Shown here piece by piece: positions 14,111 through 20,826 of a stretch of 21,514 bases of DNA; within the stretch, counting starts at the first letter, position 1, and each line of letters begins with the position of its first letter. Under the pieces are notes generated by a model. It made no database searches and was not told where the DNA came from. It saw nothing but the letters and a program-made list of their open reading frames with translations. Source of the stretch: DASZJY01 sp036260255 (GTDB lineage: Bacteria > Actinomycetota > Acidimicrobiia > Acidimicrobiales > AC-14). The stretch is taken from positions 1-21,514 of the forward strand of contig DATAAF010000018.1 in the NCBI GenBank assembly GCA_036260255.1, given 5' to 3'. The position numbers and the translations under genes are program-made.

Positions 14111-14120
14111 CCGGAGAGGG

Positions 14121-15194
14121 GTGGGCCTGAGCGTCACCGTGCCTCGATCGCCGCGGTCCGGCACTACGGTCGACGCCGTGGCCGACGAAGGCGTCGCCGT
14201 CGAGGCAGCCGGTCGGGAGGTGGTGATCACCCATCCCGACAAGGTCTTCTTCTCGGAAAGGGGCGACACCAAGCTCGACCTCGTGCGCTTCTACCAGGCT
14301 GTGGCCGATCCTCTCCTGGCGGCGATGGGTGGTCGGCCGGTGCTCCTCCAGCGGTTCCCCAACGGCGCCGGCGGCTCGTCGTTCTTCCAGAAGCGGGTGC
14401 CCGACAGCCGTCCCGACTGGCTGCAGACGACGATCGTGAGCACGCCCAACGGCACCACGTCGCGTGCGCTGGTCGTCGCCGACCTGGCCCACGTGCTGTG
14501 GGCCGTGAACCTCGCCTGCCTCGGCTTCCACGTGTGGCCGATCCGAGCCGCCGACCCCGAGCACGCCGACGAGCTGCGGATCGACCTCGACCCCACGCCG
14601 GGCGTCACCTTCCCCGAGGTGCGGGAGGCGGCCCGGGAGGTGCGGGCGTTGCTCGACGAGGTCGGGGTCATGGGGCAACCGAAGACCACCGGCAACCGGG
14701 GCATCCACGTGTATGTGCGGCTGCTGCCCCGGTGGACGTCCTACGACGTGCGGGCGGCGGCGGTGGCGGTCGCCCGCGAGCTCGAACGCCGGCGACCCGA
14801 GCTCATCACCGCCGCCTGGTGGAAGGAGGAGCGGGGCCGGCGCGTCTTCGTCGACTTCAACCAGAACGCGCCCCACAAGACGGTGTTCGGCGCCTGGTCC
14901 GTGCGGGCCCGGCCCGGCGCCCAGGTGTCCACGCCCTTCGCATGGGACGAGCTCGACGCCATCGAGCCCGATCAGCTCACCATCGCCACCGTGCCCGCTC
15001 GCGTCCGCGAGCAGGGCGACCCCTGGGCGCCCATGGTGGCGGCGCCGCAGTCGCTCGAGCCGCTGCTCGCCCTCCACGAGCGCGACCGGGCCGCCGGCCT
15101 GGAGGACGCGCCGTGGCCGCCCGTATACCCGAAGATGCCGGGCGAGCCGCCCCGCGTGGCGCCGAGCCGAGCCCGGCGGGCCGCCGACCCCTGA
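14121..15194 (+). CDS. LigD-type polymerase/primase domain protein (NHEJ PolDom, stand-alone)
   Basis: A 357-residue archaeo-eukaryotic-primase-type polymerase of the LigD PolDom family, which fills in or adds (ribo)nucleotides during double-strand break repair. Motifs in order: THPDKVFFSERGDTKLDLVR, LQRFPNGAGGSSFFQKR, FHVWPIRAADPEHADELRID with the metal pair D155 and D157 (IDLDPTPG), TTGNRGIHVYVRL with H196, and VDFNQNAPHKTVFGAWSVRA followed by RPGAQVSTPFAWDEL. There is no ligase or nuclease domain, so it is a stand-alone domain. GTG at 14121 has GGAGAGGG directly upstream; GTG at 14139 or 14178 are alternatives, since residues before VADEGVAVEAAGREVVITHP are poorly conserved. The upstream inverted repeat is in reading frame, so start choice needs care. 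No Ku gene is in the window. The activity is inferred from the family. Confidence 0.93.
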   Translation: MGLSVTVPRSPRSGTTVDAVADEGVAVEAAGREVVITHPDKVFFSERGDTKLDLVRFYQAVADPLLAAMGGRPVLLQRFPNGAGGSSFFQKRVPDSRPDWLQTTIVSTPNGTTSRALVVADLAHVLWAVNLACLGFHVWPIRAADPEHADELRIDLDPTPGVTFPEVREAAREVRALLDEVGVMGQPKTTGNRGIHVYVRLLPRWTSYDVRAAAVAVARELERRRPELITAAWWKEERGRRVFVDFNQNAPHKTVFGAWSVRARPGAQVSTPFAWDELDAIEPDQLTIATVPARVREQGDPWAPMVAAPQSLEPLLALHERDRAAGLEDAPWPPVYPKMPGEPPRVAPSRARRAADP

Positions 15195-15273
15195 GCCGGC
15201 AGTGGCTGCACTCGCCATAGCCGGTACAACCACCGCCGGTTCGTGTCGCCTCGGCCACGACTACCCTCGCGCC

Positions 15274-15648
15274 ATGCGGCGAACGAGTGCGCACCGCCTC
15301 GCGCCGATCCTTCTCGTCCTGGTTGCCGTCGCCGGCGTCCTCGGCACCGGGCACGGTGGTGAGGGCGCGGCAGCCGCAGCTCGGAACGACACGACCGCGG
15401 GGTGGGCGACGACCCCCGGCATCGAGGCGGTCCTTCCGGCCAAGCTGGAGACCGGGTTCGAGCGCTCGGGCCTGGCCGGCTCCTCGAAGCAGCGCCCGCC
15501 GCTGGCCGTCCTCGTCCTGCCCCTGGTGCTGGCGTGTGTGGTCGCCGCCCGGTCGATGACGGCGACCGACGTTGCAAGACCGGCACTGCTCCGGTCCCCG
15601 ACGCTCCCGCAGCGAGGTCCACCTCTCCGTCGGTTCGCCCCCACCTAG
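15274..15648 (+). CDS. small membrane or exported protein, hypothetical
   Basis: A 124-residue protein starting MRRTSAHRLAPILLVLVAVA then GVLGTGHGG: a basic n-region, hydrophobic core and Ala-rich cleavage-like region, so a signal peptide or anchor. A second hydrophobic stretch, PLAVLVLPLVLACVVAARS, lies at about residues 76-94, and a basic Pro/Arg-rich tail follows. Topology would be an external loop of about 45 residues between two helices with the tail inside. No family is recognised. The ribosome site is weak. It is followed by a 7-base-stem hairpin (15660-15680) and the next small exported protein, in the same direction as the antiporter genes. Confidence 0.65.
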   Translation: MRRTSAHRLAPILLVLVAVAGVLGTGHGGEGAAAAARNDTTAGWATTPGIEAVLPAKLETGFERSGLAGSSKQRPPLAVLVLPLVLACVVAARSMTATDVARPALLRSPTLPQRGPPLRRFAPT

Positions 15649-15659
15649 GCGATACCCGT

Positions 15660-15680
15660 CCCGCGGACGCGCCCCGCGGG
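15660..15680 (+). terminator. terminator-like or attenuator hairpin
   Basis: CCCGCGG (15660-15666) and CCGCGGG (15674-15680) form a perfect 7-base stem with a 7-base loop, 12 bases past the upstream stop and 33 bases before the TTG start of the next gene. No U-run follows. Confidence 0.45.
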
Positions 15681-15712
15681 CTCCTCCCCCACGACCCGAC
15701 GGAGGTCTCCAC

Positions 15713-16141
15713 TTGAGCCCGGTCCTCACCCGGCCGCGGTCGTCCCAGGCGCTGCCCGCCCTCACCGGTGTGGTGGCGTGGACGATCCTCGCCCTCAGCC
15801 CCCTGCTCCTCGCCGCTCGCCTGACCGCGGGCGATCCGTCGTTCGTCCCCGCGGTGACGATCGAGAACCCACTCGTCTACAAGGTGAACGTCGACGTCAA
15901 GGCTCCCGGCGACGACGGATGGAGCGACCTCGGGACGGTCCGGCGGCAGACGACCAAGACGGTCGAGGAGGTCGTCGACCACGGCCGGACCTGGACCTTC
16001 CGGTTCACCTACGGGGGCGAGCTCGGCGGCGAGGTCACCGTCGACCGCTCGCAGCTCCGCGCCGGCGGCTGGCGCGTCACCGTTCCTTCCGACGTGGGCG
16101 ACCGCTTGGGCCACGCTGGAATGACGCCGTCCGCCCCCTGA
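15713..16141 (+). CDS. membrane-anchored extracytoplasmic protein, hypothetical
   Basis: A 142-residue protein using TTG at 15713, chosen because GGAGG lies 7 bases upstream (15701-15705). One hydrophobic helix, LTGVVAWTILALSPLLLAAR, near residues 17-36 is followed by a beta-rich region: FVPAVTIENPLVYKVNVDVK, a GWSDLGTVRRQTTKTVEEVV segment, DHGRTWTFRFTYGGELGGEV and RAGGWRVTVP. It looks like an anchored domain of Ig-like or beta-sandwich type outside the membrane; I do not recognise a family. It sits 35 bases upstream of the antiporter regulatory subunit gene and may share its transcript. A role with the antiporter is possible but only suggested by position. Confidence 0.75.
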   Translation: MSPVLTRPRSSQALPALTGVVAWTILALSPLLLAARLTAGDPSFVPAVTIENPLVYKVNVDVKAPGDDGWSDLGTVRRQTTKTVEEVVDHGRTWTFRFTYGGELGGEVTVDRSQLRAGGWRVTVPSDVGDRLGHAGMTPSAP

Positions 16142-16176
16142 CGAGGGCGATGGCGGATGACGCATCGGAGGTGCAC

Positions 16177-16656
16177 ATGCCCGAAGTGACCGAGATCCGG
16201 CTGCCCGGTGTCGGGGTCCGCCACGAGTACACGACCTCGGAAGGCGAGCGGGTGGGCGTGGTGTCGCACCGCAGCGGGCGGCGCGACATCGTCGTCTACG
16301 ACCGCGACGACCCCGACAAGTGCAGGTCGGTCCTGCACTTGAGCCCGGACGACACGCACACGCTGGCCGAGCTGCTCGGCGCGCCTCACCTGAGCGAGGC
16401 GCTGGCCTCGGTCCAGCGCCTCGAGGGCCTGGCGATCGACTGGATCACCGTGCCCCAGGGCTCACGCTTCGTCGGCGCCACGATCGGCGACGGGCAGTTC
16501 CGGTCTCGGACCGGAGCATCGATCGTCGCGGTCGTGCGGGGGAACACCCCGCTCCCGAGTCCCGGGCCCGACCACCGCTTCGAGGGCGGTGACGTCGCGG
16601 TGGCGGTAGGTACCCAGGAGGGCCTGGCCCAGCTCCGCCGGCTGATCGAGACGTGA
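16177..16656 (+). CDS. cation:proton antiporter regulatory subunit (KhtT-like, TrkA-C domain)
   Basis: A 159-residue cytoplasmic protein with an N-terminal domain (EIRLPGVGVRHEYTTSEGER then VGVVSHRSGRRDIVVYD) and a C-terminal RCK_C/TrkA-C domain (about residues 85-159: AIDWITVPQGSRFVGATIGD, ASIVAVVRGN, FEGGDVAVAVGTQEGLAQLR). This is the architecture of KhtT/YhaT, which gates a CPA2 K+/H+ antiporter in response to a small ligand (cyclic di-AMP in Bacillus subtilis KhtT, by published work). ATG at 16177 has GGAGG 5 bases upstream; an in-frame ATG at 16150 is less well placed. Its stop overlaps the antiporter start as GTGA, so the two subunits are made together. The ligand here is not known. Confidence 0.93.
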   Translation: MPEVTEIRLPGVGVRHEYTTSEGERVGVVSHRSGRRDIVVYDRDDPDKCRSVLHLSPDDTHTLAELLGAPHLSEALASVQRLEGLAIDWITVPQGSRFVGATIGDGQFRSRTGASIVAVVRGNTPLPSPGPDHRFEGGDVAVAVGTQEGLAQLRRLIET

Positions 16657-17867
16657 TCCCGGCGGCGGCCGGGGAGGACGCCGCTCTCGTCTTCGTAGAG
16701 ATCGGGGCGGTGGCCTTGGGGCTGGCGGTGCTGGCGCGCCTCGCCGGGCGCCTCGGGATCACCGCCATCCCGTTCTACCTCCTGGCCGGGCTCGCCGTCG
16801 GGGAGGGCGGCATCGCCCCCCTCGACGTCAGCGCCGAGTTCATATCGCTCACCGCCGAGATAGGCGTGCTCCTGCTGCTGCTCGTCCTAGGGCTCGAGTA
16901 CACGGCCGACGAGCTGCGCCAAGGGCTGCGCGGCGGCCTGGTGCCGGGGACGGTGGACGCGCTGGCGAACTTCACGCCGGGCCTCGCCGCCGGCCTCCTC
17001 CTCGGGTGGGACACGACGACGGCGGTGCTGCTCGGAGGAGTGTGCTGGATCAGCTCCTCGGGCGTCGTCGCCAAGGTCCTCGCCGATCTGGACCGCCTCG
17101 GCAACCGCGAGACCCCCGCCGTCCTGAACCTCCTCGTCATCGAGGACCTGGCCATGGCCGCCTATCTCCCCGTGGTGGCCGCCCTCGTCGCCGGCCGTGG
17201 TCTGGCCGACACCGTCGCCACCGTGGGGCTGGCGCTGGCCGCCGTCGCCCTGGTCCTCGTCGTCGCCCTTCGGTGGGGTGAGCGCCTGAGCGCCCTCCTG
17301 GCGGCCGGGTCCGACGAGGCACTGCTGCTCGCGGTGTTCGGCCTCACCCTGCTCGTCGGCGGCCTGGCCCAGGAGGTGCAGGTGTCGGCGGCGATCGGGG
17401 CCTTCCTCGTCGGTCTGGCCCTCTCCGGCCCCGTGCAGGCGCGGGCGGGGGCCCTGGTCGAGCCCCTCCGTGACCTCTTCGCCGCCACCTTCTTCCTCTT
17501 CTTCTCCTTCCAGATCTACCCCGGCGACCTGCCGGGCGTGATGCTCCCCGCCGCCGCCCTCGCCGTCGTCACCGGCGCCGGCAAGCTCGTCTCCGGAGGG
17601 GCGGCGGCCCGCCCGCTCGGCGTCGGCCCGCGGGGGCGCCTGCGAGCGGGGACCGCCCTCATCGCGCGGGGCGAGTTCTCCATCGTCATCGCCAGCCTCG
17701 GCGCGGGGACCGAGAACGGCGACGAGCTGGGCGCCCTGGCTGCCGCCTACGTCCTGCTCACCGCGGTGGCCGCCCCGCTCGCCGCCAAGTACGCCGACCG
17801 CCTGCCCGTGCGGGGTCCCAGCGCGCCGGAGCGGGCGCCCTCGTCGAAGCAGCGCAGCCTGTCATAG
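16653..17867 (+). CDS. CPA2-family K+/H+ antiporter (KhtU/KefB-like)
   Basis: A 404-residue integral membrane antiporter with about 12 hydrophobic segments and no C-terminal TrkA-N domain, as expected when a separate regulatory subunit exists. Diagnostic parts are FYLLAGLAVGEGGIAPLDVS, AEIGVLLLLLVLGLEYTADE, WISSSGVVAKVLADL, the ion-site region LLVIEDLAMAAYLPVVAALV, SAAIGAFLVGLALSGP and LIARGEFSIVIASLG. It should exchange K+ (or Na+) for protons across the cytoplasmic membrane, for pH or potassium homeostasis. It starts with GTG at 16653, overlapping the regulatory gene. The C-terminal 25 residues are polar and probably cytoplasmic. Thirteen bases separate it from the PLP-enzyme gene, so read-through into that gene is likely. 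Confidence 0.95.
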   Translation: MIPAAAGEDAALVFVEIGAVALGLAVLARLAGRLGITAIPFYLLAGLAVGEGGIAPLDVSAEFISLTAEIGVLLLLLVLGLEYTADELRQGLRGGLVPGTVDALANFTPGLAAGLLLGWDTTTAVLLGGVCWISSSGVVAKVLADLDRLGNRETPAVLNLLVIEDLAMAAYLPVVAALVAGRGLADTVATVGLALAAVALVLVVALRWGERLSALLAAGSDEALLLAVFGLTLLVGGLAQEVQVSAAIGAFLVGLALSGPVQARAGALVEPLRDLFAATFFLFFSFQIYPGDLPGVMLPAAALAVVTGAGKLVSGGAAARPLGVGPRGRLRAGTALIARGEFSIVIASLGAGTENGDELGALAAAYVLLTAVAAPLAAKYADRLPVRGPSAPERAPSSKQRSLS

Positions 17868-17880
17868 GGTCGAGCTCGAC

Positions 17881-19578
17881 ATGCCCGCCCCGTCCTCTCT
17901 CCTGATCGACCGCATCCGCGCCTCGGTCATCGGGGGCGACCAGATGATGGACGGCCCCTACGGTCCCCGCCGGGTGACCTACGCCGACTACACGGCGTCG
18001 GGACGGGCGCTCGAGTTCATCGAGGACTTCATCCGCGACGAGGTCCTGCCCCGCTACGCCAACACCCACACCGAGAGCTCGGGGACCGGGCTGCAGACCA
18101 CCCGTCTCCGCGAGGACGCCAGGCGCATCATCCGCGACGCGGTCGGGGGCGACGAGGACACCCTCGTGCTGTTCTGCGGGTCGGGGAGCACGGCGGCGAT
18201 CGACAAGCTCATCGGCATCCTCAACCTGCGGGTCCCCGCCGACCTCGACGACCGCTACGGGCTGTCGCAGCACATCCCCGCCGAAGAGCGGCCTGTCGTC
18301 TTCATCGGTCCCTTCGAGCACCACTCCAACGAGCTGCCGTGGCGGGAGTCCATCGCCGACGTGGTCAGGATCCCCGAGGACGCCGACGGCCACGTCGACT
18401 GCGCCCGGCTGGAGGACGAGCTCGTCCGCCATCGCCACCGGCCGCTCCGGATCGGGAGCTTCTCGGCGGCGTCGAACGTGACCGGCATCGTCACCGACAC
18501 CCGCGCCGTCGCCACCCTCCTGCACCGCCACGGCGCCCTCTCCTTCTGGGACTTCGCGGCTGCTGCGCCCTACGTCGACATCGAGATGCACCCGGGCGGC
18601 GACGAGGGCGGTCTGGCCTACAAGGACGCCGTCTTCCTGTCCCCCCACAAGTTCGTCGGAGGGCCGGGGACGCCGGGCGTGTTGGTCGTGCGCAGGGAGC
18701 TGGTGCGCAACCGCGTGCCCACCGTGCCGGGCGGCGGCACGGTGGCCTACGTCAACCCCGAGGAGCACCGCTACCTCGACGACCCGGTGCAGCGGGAGGA
18801 GGGGGGGACGCCCGCCATCATCGAGGCCATCCGTGCCGGCCTGGTGTTCCAGCTGAAGGAGGCGGTCGGCACCGACGCCATCCGGGCCCGGGAGGAGTCC
18901 TTCATCCGCCGGGCGATCGAGGCATGGAGCGACAACCCCCACCTCCAGCTCCTGGGCAACACCGCCGCCGAGCGGCTCTCGATCGTGTCGTTCGTGGTCC
19001 GCCACGGACGCCGGTACGTGCACCACAACTTCGTCGTCGCCGTGCTCAACGACCTCTTCGGCATCCAGTCGCGGGGCGGCTGCTCGTGCGCCGGCCCCTA
19101 CGGCCACCGCCTGTTGGGGATCGACGTGGAGCGGTCGCGCCGGTACGACCGGGAGATCGCCCGCGGCTGTGAGGGCATCAAGCCCGGCTGGGTGCGCGTC
19201 AACTTCAACTACTTCATCTCCGAGGTCGAGTTCGACTACATCCTCCGGGCCGTCGAGCTCGTCGCCGACGAGGGGTGGAAGCTGCTGCCCGACTACCGCT
19301 TCGACCCCCGCACGGGAATCTGGCACCACTGCCGAGGACCGGTCGAGCCGCCCCTGCGCCTGCACGACCTGCGCTACGACGGCGACGGCGTGCTGCACCA
19401 CCCGGCCGCCCACGTCCGTGCCCCCGAGGCCGTCCTGGCCCGGCACCTCGAGGACGCCCGGGCGCTGCTCGCCTCGCTCCCGCCCGACGCGCTGGCGGTC
19501 GGGCCGGCGCCCGCCATCTCCCCCGACTTCGAGGAGCTGCGGTGGTTCGAGCTCCCGGCGGTGTGCCTCGCCCCGTGA
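17881..19578 (+). CDS. class-V aminotransferase-fold PLP enzyme with cysteine-desulfurase-like loop
   Basis: A 565-residue PLP enzyme of the cysteine desulfurase/class V type, about 150 residues longer than SufS. It has YADYTASGRALEFIEDFI near the N-terminus, the cofactor loop CGSGSTAAIDKL, EHHSNELPWRE (H147, H148), FWDFAAAAPYVD with D224 for the pyridine nitrogen, and SPHKFVGGPGTPGVLV with Lys257 for the Schiff base. The segment SRGGCSCAGPYGH (C401, C403) aligns by pattern with the SufS catalytic loop RTGHHCAQP, C403 taking the nucleophile position. From about residue 440 a C-terminal extension (NYFISEVEFDYILRAVELVA, then a WHHCRGP segment) is outside the common fold. Desulfurase, lyase or another role cannot be fixed from sequence. 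The stop overlaps the PIG-L gene start as GTGA. Confidence 0.9.
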   Translation: MPAPSSLLIDRIRASVIGGDQMMDGPYGPRRVTYADYTASGRALEFIEDFIRDEVLPRYANTHTESSGTGLQTTRLREDARRIIRDAVGGDEDTLVLFCGSGSTAAIDKLIGILNLRVPADLDDRYGLSQHIPAEERPVVFIGPFEHHSNELPWRESIADVVRIPEDADGHVDCARLEDELVRHRHRPLRIGSFSAASNVTGIVTDTRAVATLLHRHGALSFWDFAAAAPYVDIEMHPGGDEGGLAYKDAVFLSPHKFVGGPGTPGVLVVRRELVRNRVPTVPGGGTVAYVNPEEHRYLDDPVQREEGGTPAIIEAIRAGLVFQLKEAVGTDAIRAREESFIRRAIEAWSDNPHLQLLGNTAAERLSIVSFVVRHGRRYVHHNFVVAVLNDLFGIQSRGGCSCAGPYGHRLLGIDVERSRRYDREIARGCEGIKPGWVRVNFNYFISEVEFDYILRAVELVADEGWKLLPDYRFDPRTGIWHHCRGPVEPPLRLHDLRYDGDGVLHHPAAHVRAPEAVLARHLEDARALLASLPPDALAVGPAPAISPDFEELRWFELPAVCLAP

Positions 19579-20714
19579 CGCCGCCGCGGCTCCTGGGCAT
19601 GTTCGCCCACCCAGACGACGAGACGTTCTGCGCCGGCGGGTCCCTCGCCCGGTACGCGGACGAGGGGTGCGAGACCATGGTCGTGTCGGCCACGCGCGGC
19701 GAGGCGGGCCAGATCCGCGACGCCACCCGGGCCACCCGCCGCACCTTGGGCGCGGTCCGGGAGAGGGAGCTGGAGGCGGCCTGCGCCGTGCTCGGCGTCA
19801 GGCACGTGCGCTGCCTCGACTACCACGACGGCACGCTGGCCGACGCCGACGGGGCGGACCTCCGCGCCGCCGCCCTCGAGGTCATCGCCGAGTTCTCGCC
19901 CGACGTGGTCATCACCTTCGGCGACGACGGGGCGTACGGCCATCCCGACCACACCGCGATCAGCCAGGCCACCACCGACGCCTTCCTCGGCGCCACCGCC
20001 GAGCTCGACCGTCCTCCGCGCCGGCTGTACCACAGCCACTTCCCGCGGAGCCGCCTGCTGCTCAGGGACAGGCTGGCCCGGTGGTTGGTGGAGCTCAACG
20101 CCCGCTTCAAGGGCAGGGACGACTTCGGCCAGGCACTGTCGCTCTTCGCCGAGGAGACCACCACGATGCGCTACGCCAGCGACTACATCGACGTGAACTG
20201 GTTCCCGCCGGGCGTGACCATCGTCGAGCAGGGAGAGCCGCCCAGCAGCCTCTATCTCGTCCTCAGCGGCCAGGTCGACGTGATCCAGGAGACGGGGGAC
20301 GGCGCCCAACAGTGGCTGGCCCGGCTCGGGCCGGGAGAGTTCTTCGGCGAGCTGGCCATCGCCCAGGGCGGGGTCCGCACCGCCAACGTGGTGGCGGTCG
20401 ACGCGGTGACGTGCCTGGTCCTCTCGCCGAGCCCTCCCACCGCCTTCGCCGGCCGGGGCACCGACGCCCGCTACCTGGGGTCGTCCCTCGACCCCGGTGA
20501 CGACGGGCCGGTGGCGGTGGCGACCACCGCCATCGACGTCTCGGCCTACGTCGACCGCAAGGTCAGCGCCCTCGCCGCCCACCGCACCCAGTTCCCCATC
20601 GACCACGCCATGTTCCCCGAGTCGATGCTCCGCGACATGTTCGGCACCGAGTACTTCGTGCGCGTCCACCCGCCCGTGGAGCCGGAGAGCGACCTCCTGG
20701 CGGGATCCGCCTGA
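19575..20714 (+). CDS. PIG-L (MshB-like) deacetylase with inserted cyclic-nucleotide-binding domain
   Basis: A 379-residue protein. Residues 1-200 are a PIG-L/LmbE deacetylase: GMFAHPDDETFCAGGSLARY with zinc ligands H12 and D15, and YGHPDHTAIS (H123, H126). Residues about 204-300 are a Crp-type cNMP-binding domain: FPPGVTIVEQGEPPSSLYLV then LSGQVDVI, GPGEFFGELA (E259) and RTANVVA (R268), the phosphate-binding cassette with Glu and Arg conserved. Residues about 317-379 (TTAIDVSAYVDRKVSALAAH then RTQFP) match the usual C-terminal block of PIG-L enzymes, so the cNMP domain is inserted within the deacetylase. It probably removes an acetyl group from an N-acetyl-amino-sugar conjugate, perhaps controlled by cAMP or cGMP. 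GTG at 19575 overlaps the upstream stop. No frameshift is seen. Domain assignments are firm; ligand and substrate are inference. Confidence 0.93.
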   Translation: MTPPRLLGMFAHPDDETFCAGGSLARYADEGCETMVVSATRGEAGQIRDATRATRRTLGAVRERELEAACAVLGVRHVRCLDYHDGTLADADGADLRAAALEVIAEFSPDVVITFGDDGAYGHPDHTAISQATTDAFLGATAELDRPPRRLYHSHFPRSRLLLRDRLARWLVELNARFKGRDDFGQALSLFAEETTTMRYASDYIDVNWFPPGVTIVEQGEPPSSLYLVLSGQVDVIQETGDGAQQWLARLGPGEFFGELAIAQGGVRTANVVAVDAVTCLVLSPSPPTAFAGRGTDARYLGSSLDPGDDGPVAVATTAIDVSAYVDRKVSALAAHRTQFPIDHAMFPESMLRDMFGTEYFVRVHPPVEPESDLLAGSA

Positions 20715-20728
20715 GCACCGGTGTGATC

Positions 20729-20740
20729 GCCCGCGCGGGC
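20729..20740. terminator. short GC palindrome after the PIG-L gene
   Basis: GCCCGCGCGGGC is a perfect 12-base palindrome 15 bases past the PIG-L stop. It may act as a weak terminator. It lacks a U-run and has no separate loop. Confidence 0.35.
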
Positions 20741-20744
20741 CGAG

Positions 20745-20760
20745 TGTGTCGGCCGACACA
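20745..20760. promoter_or_regulatory. 16-base perfect palindrome upstream of the sigma-factor gene (candidate operator)
   Basis: TGTGTCGGCCGACACA is a perfect 16-base palindrome 67 bases upstream of the sigma-factor ATG. Its TGTG/CACA ends suit a dimeric regulator, for example of Crp or TetR type, but it could also belong to the end signal of the upstream gene. The binding protein is unknown. Confidence 0.45.
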
Positions 20761-20826
20761 GACCCGGGGCACGCCCGCCCTCATGCTCCTCTCATCGAGA
20801 CCGGAACGGTCAAGGAGGAGCTCGAG

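Noticed and set aside
14019..14120. Earlier in-frame TTG start at 14019 for the LigD-type polymerase
   Set aside because: It would place about 34 codons inside the inverted repeat and skip the good GGAGAGGG ribosome site before GTG 14121.
12596..15220. An 874-codon plus-strand frame, the longest open frame in the window
   Set aside because: It is out of frame with the luciferase-like and LigD-type genes and antisense to PfpI; composition is Arg/Gly-rich with no domain.
14713..15273. Upstream extension of the small membrane protein starting at 15274 into the LigD-type gene
   Set aside because: That part is Arg/Ser/Pro shadow sequence of the polymerase gene; the ATG at 15274 begins a credible signal peptide.
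17758..19446. A 562-codon minus-strand frame; also 19374-20759 minus
   Set aside because: Antisense to the PLP enzyme and PIG-L genes; only shadow composition, no motif.
20797..20815. GGAAC in the sigma-gene leader as an ECF minus-35 autoregulatory promoter
   Set aside because: A matching minus-10 would fall inside the ribosome site or coding region, so spacing does not work for this gene.
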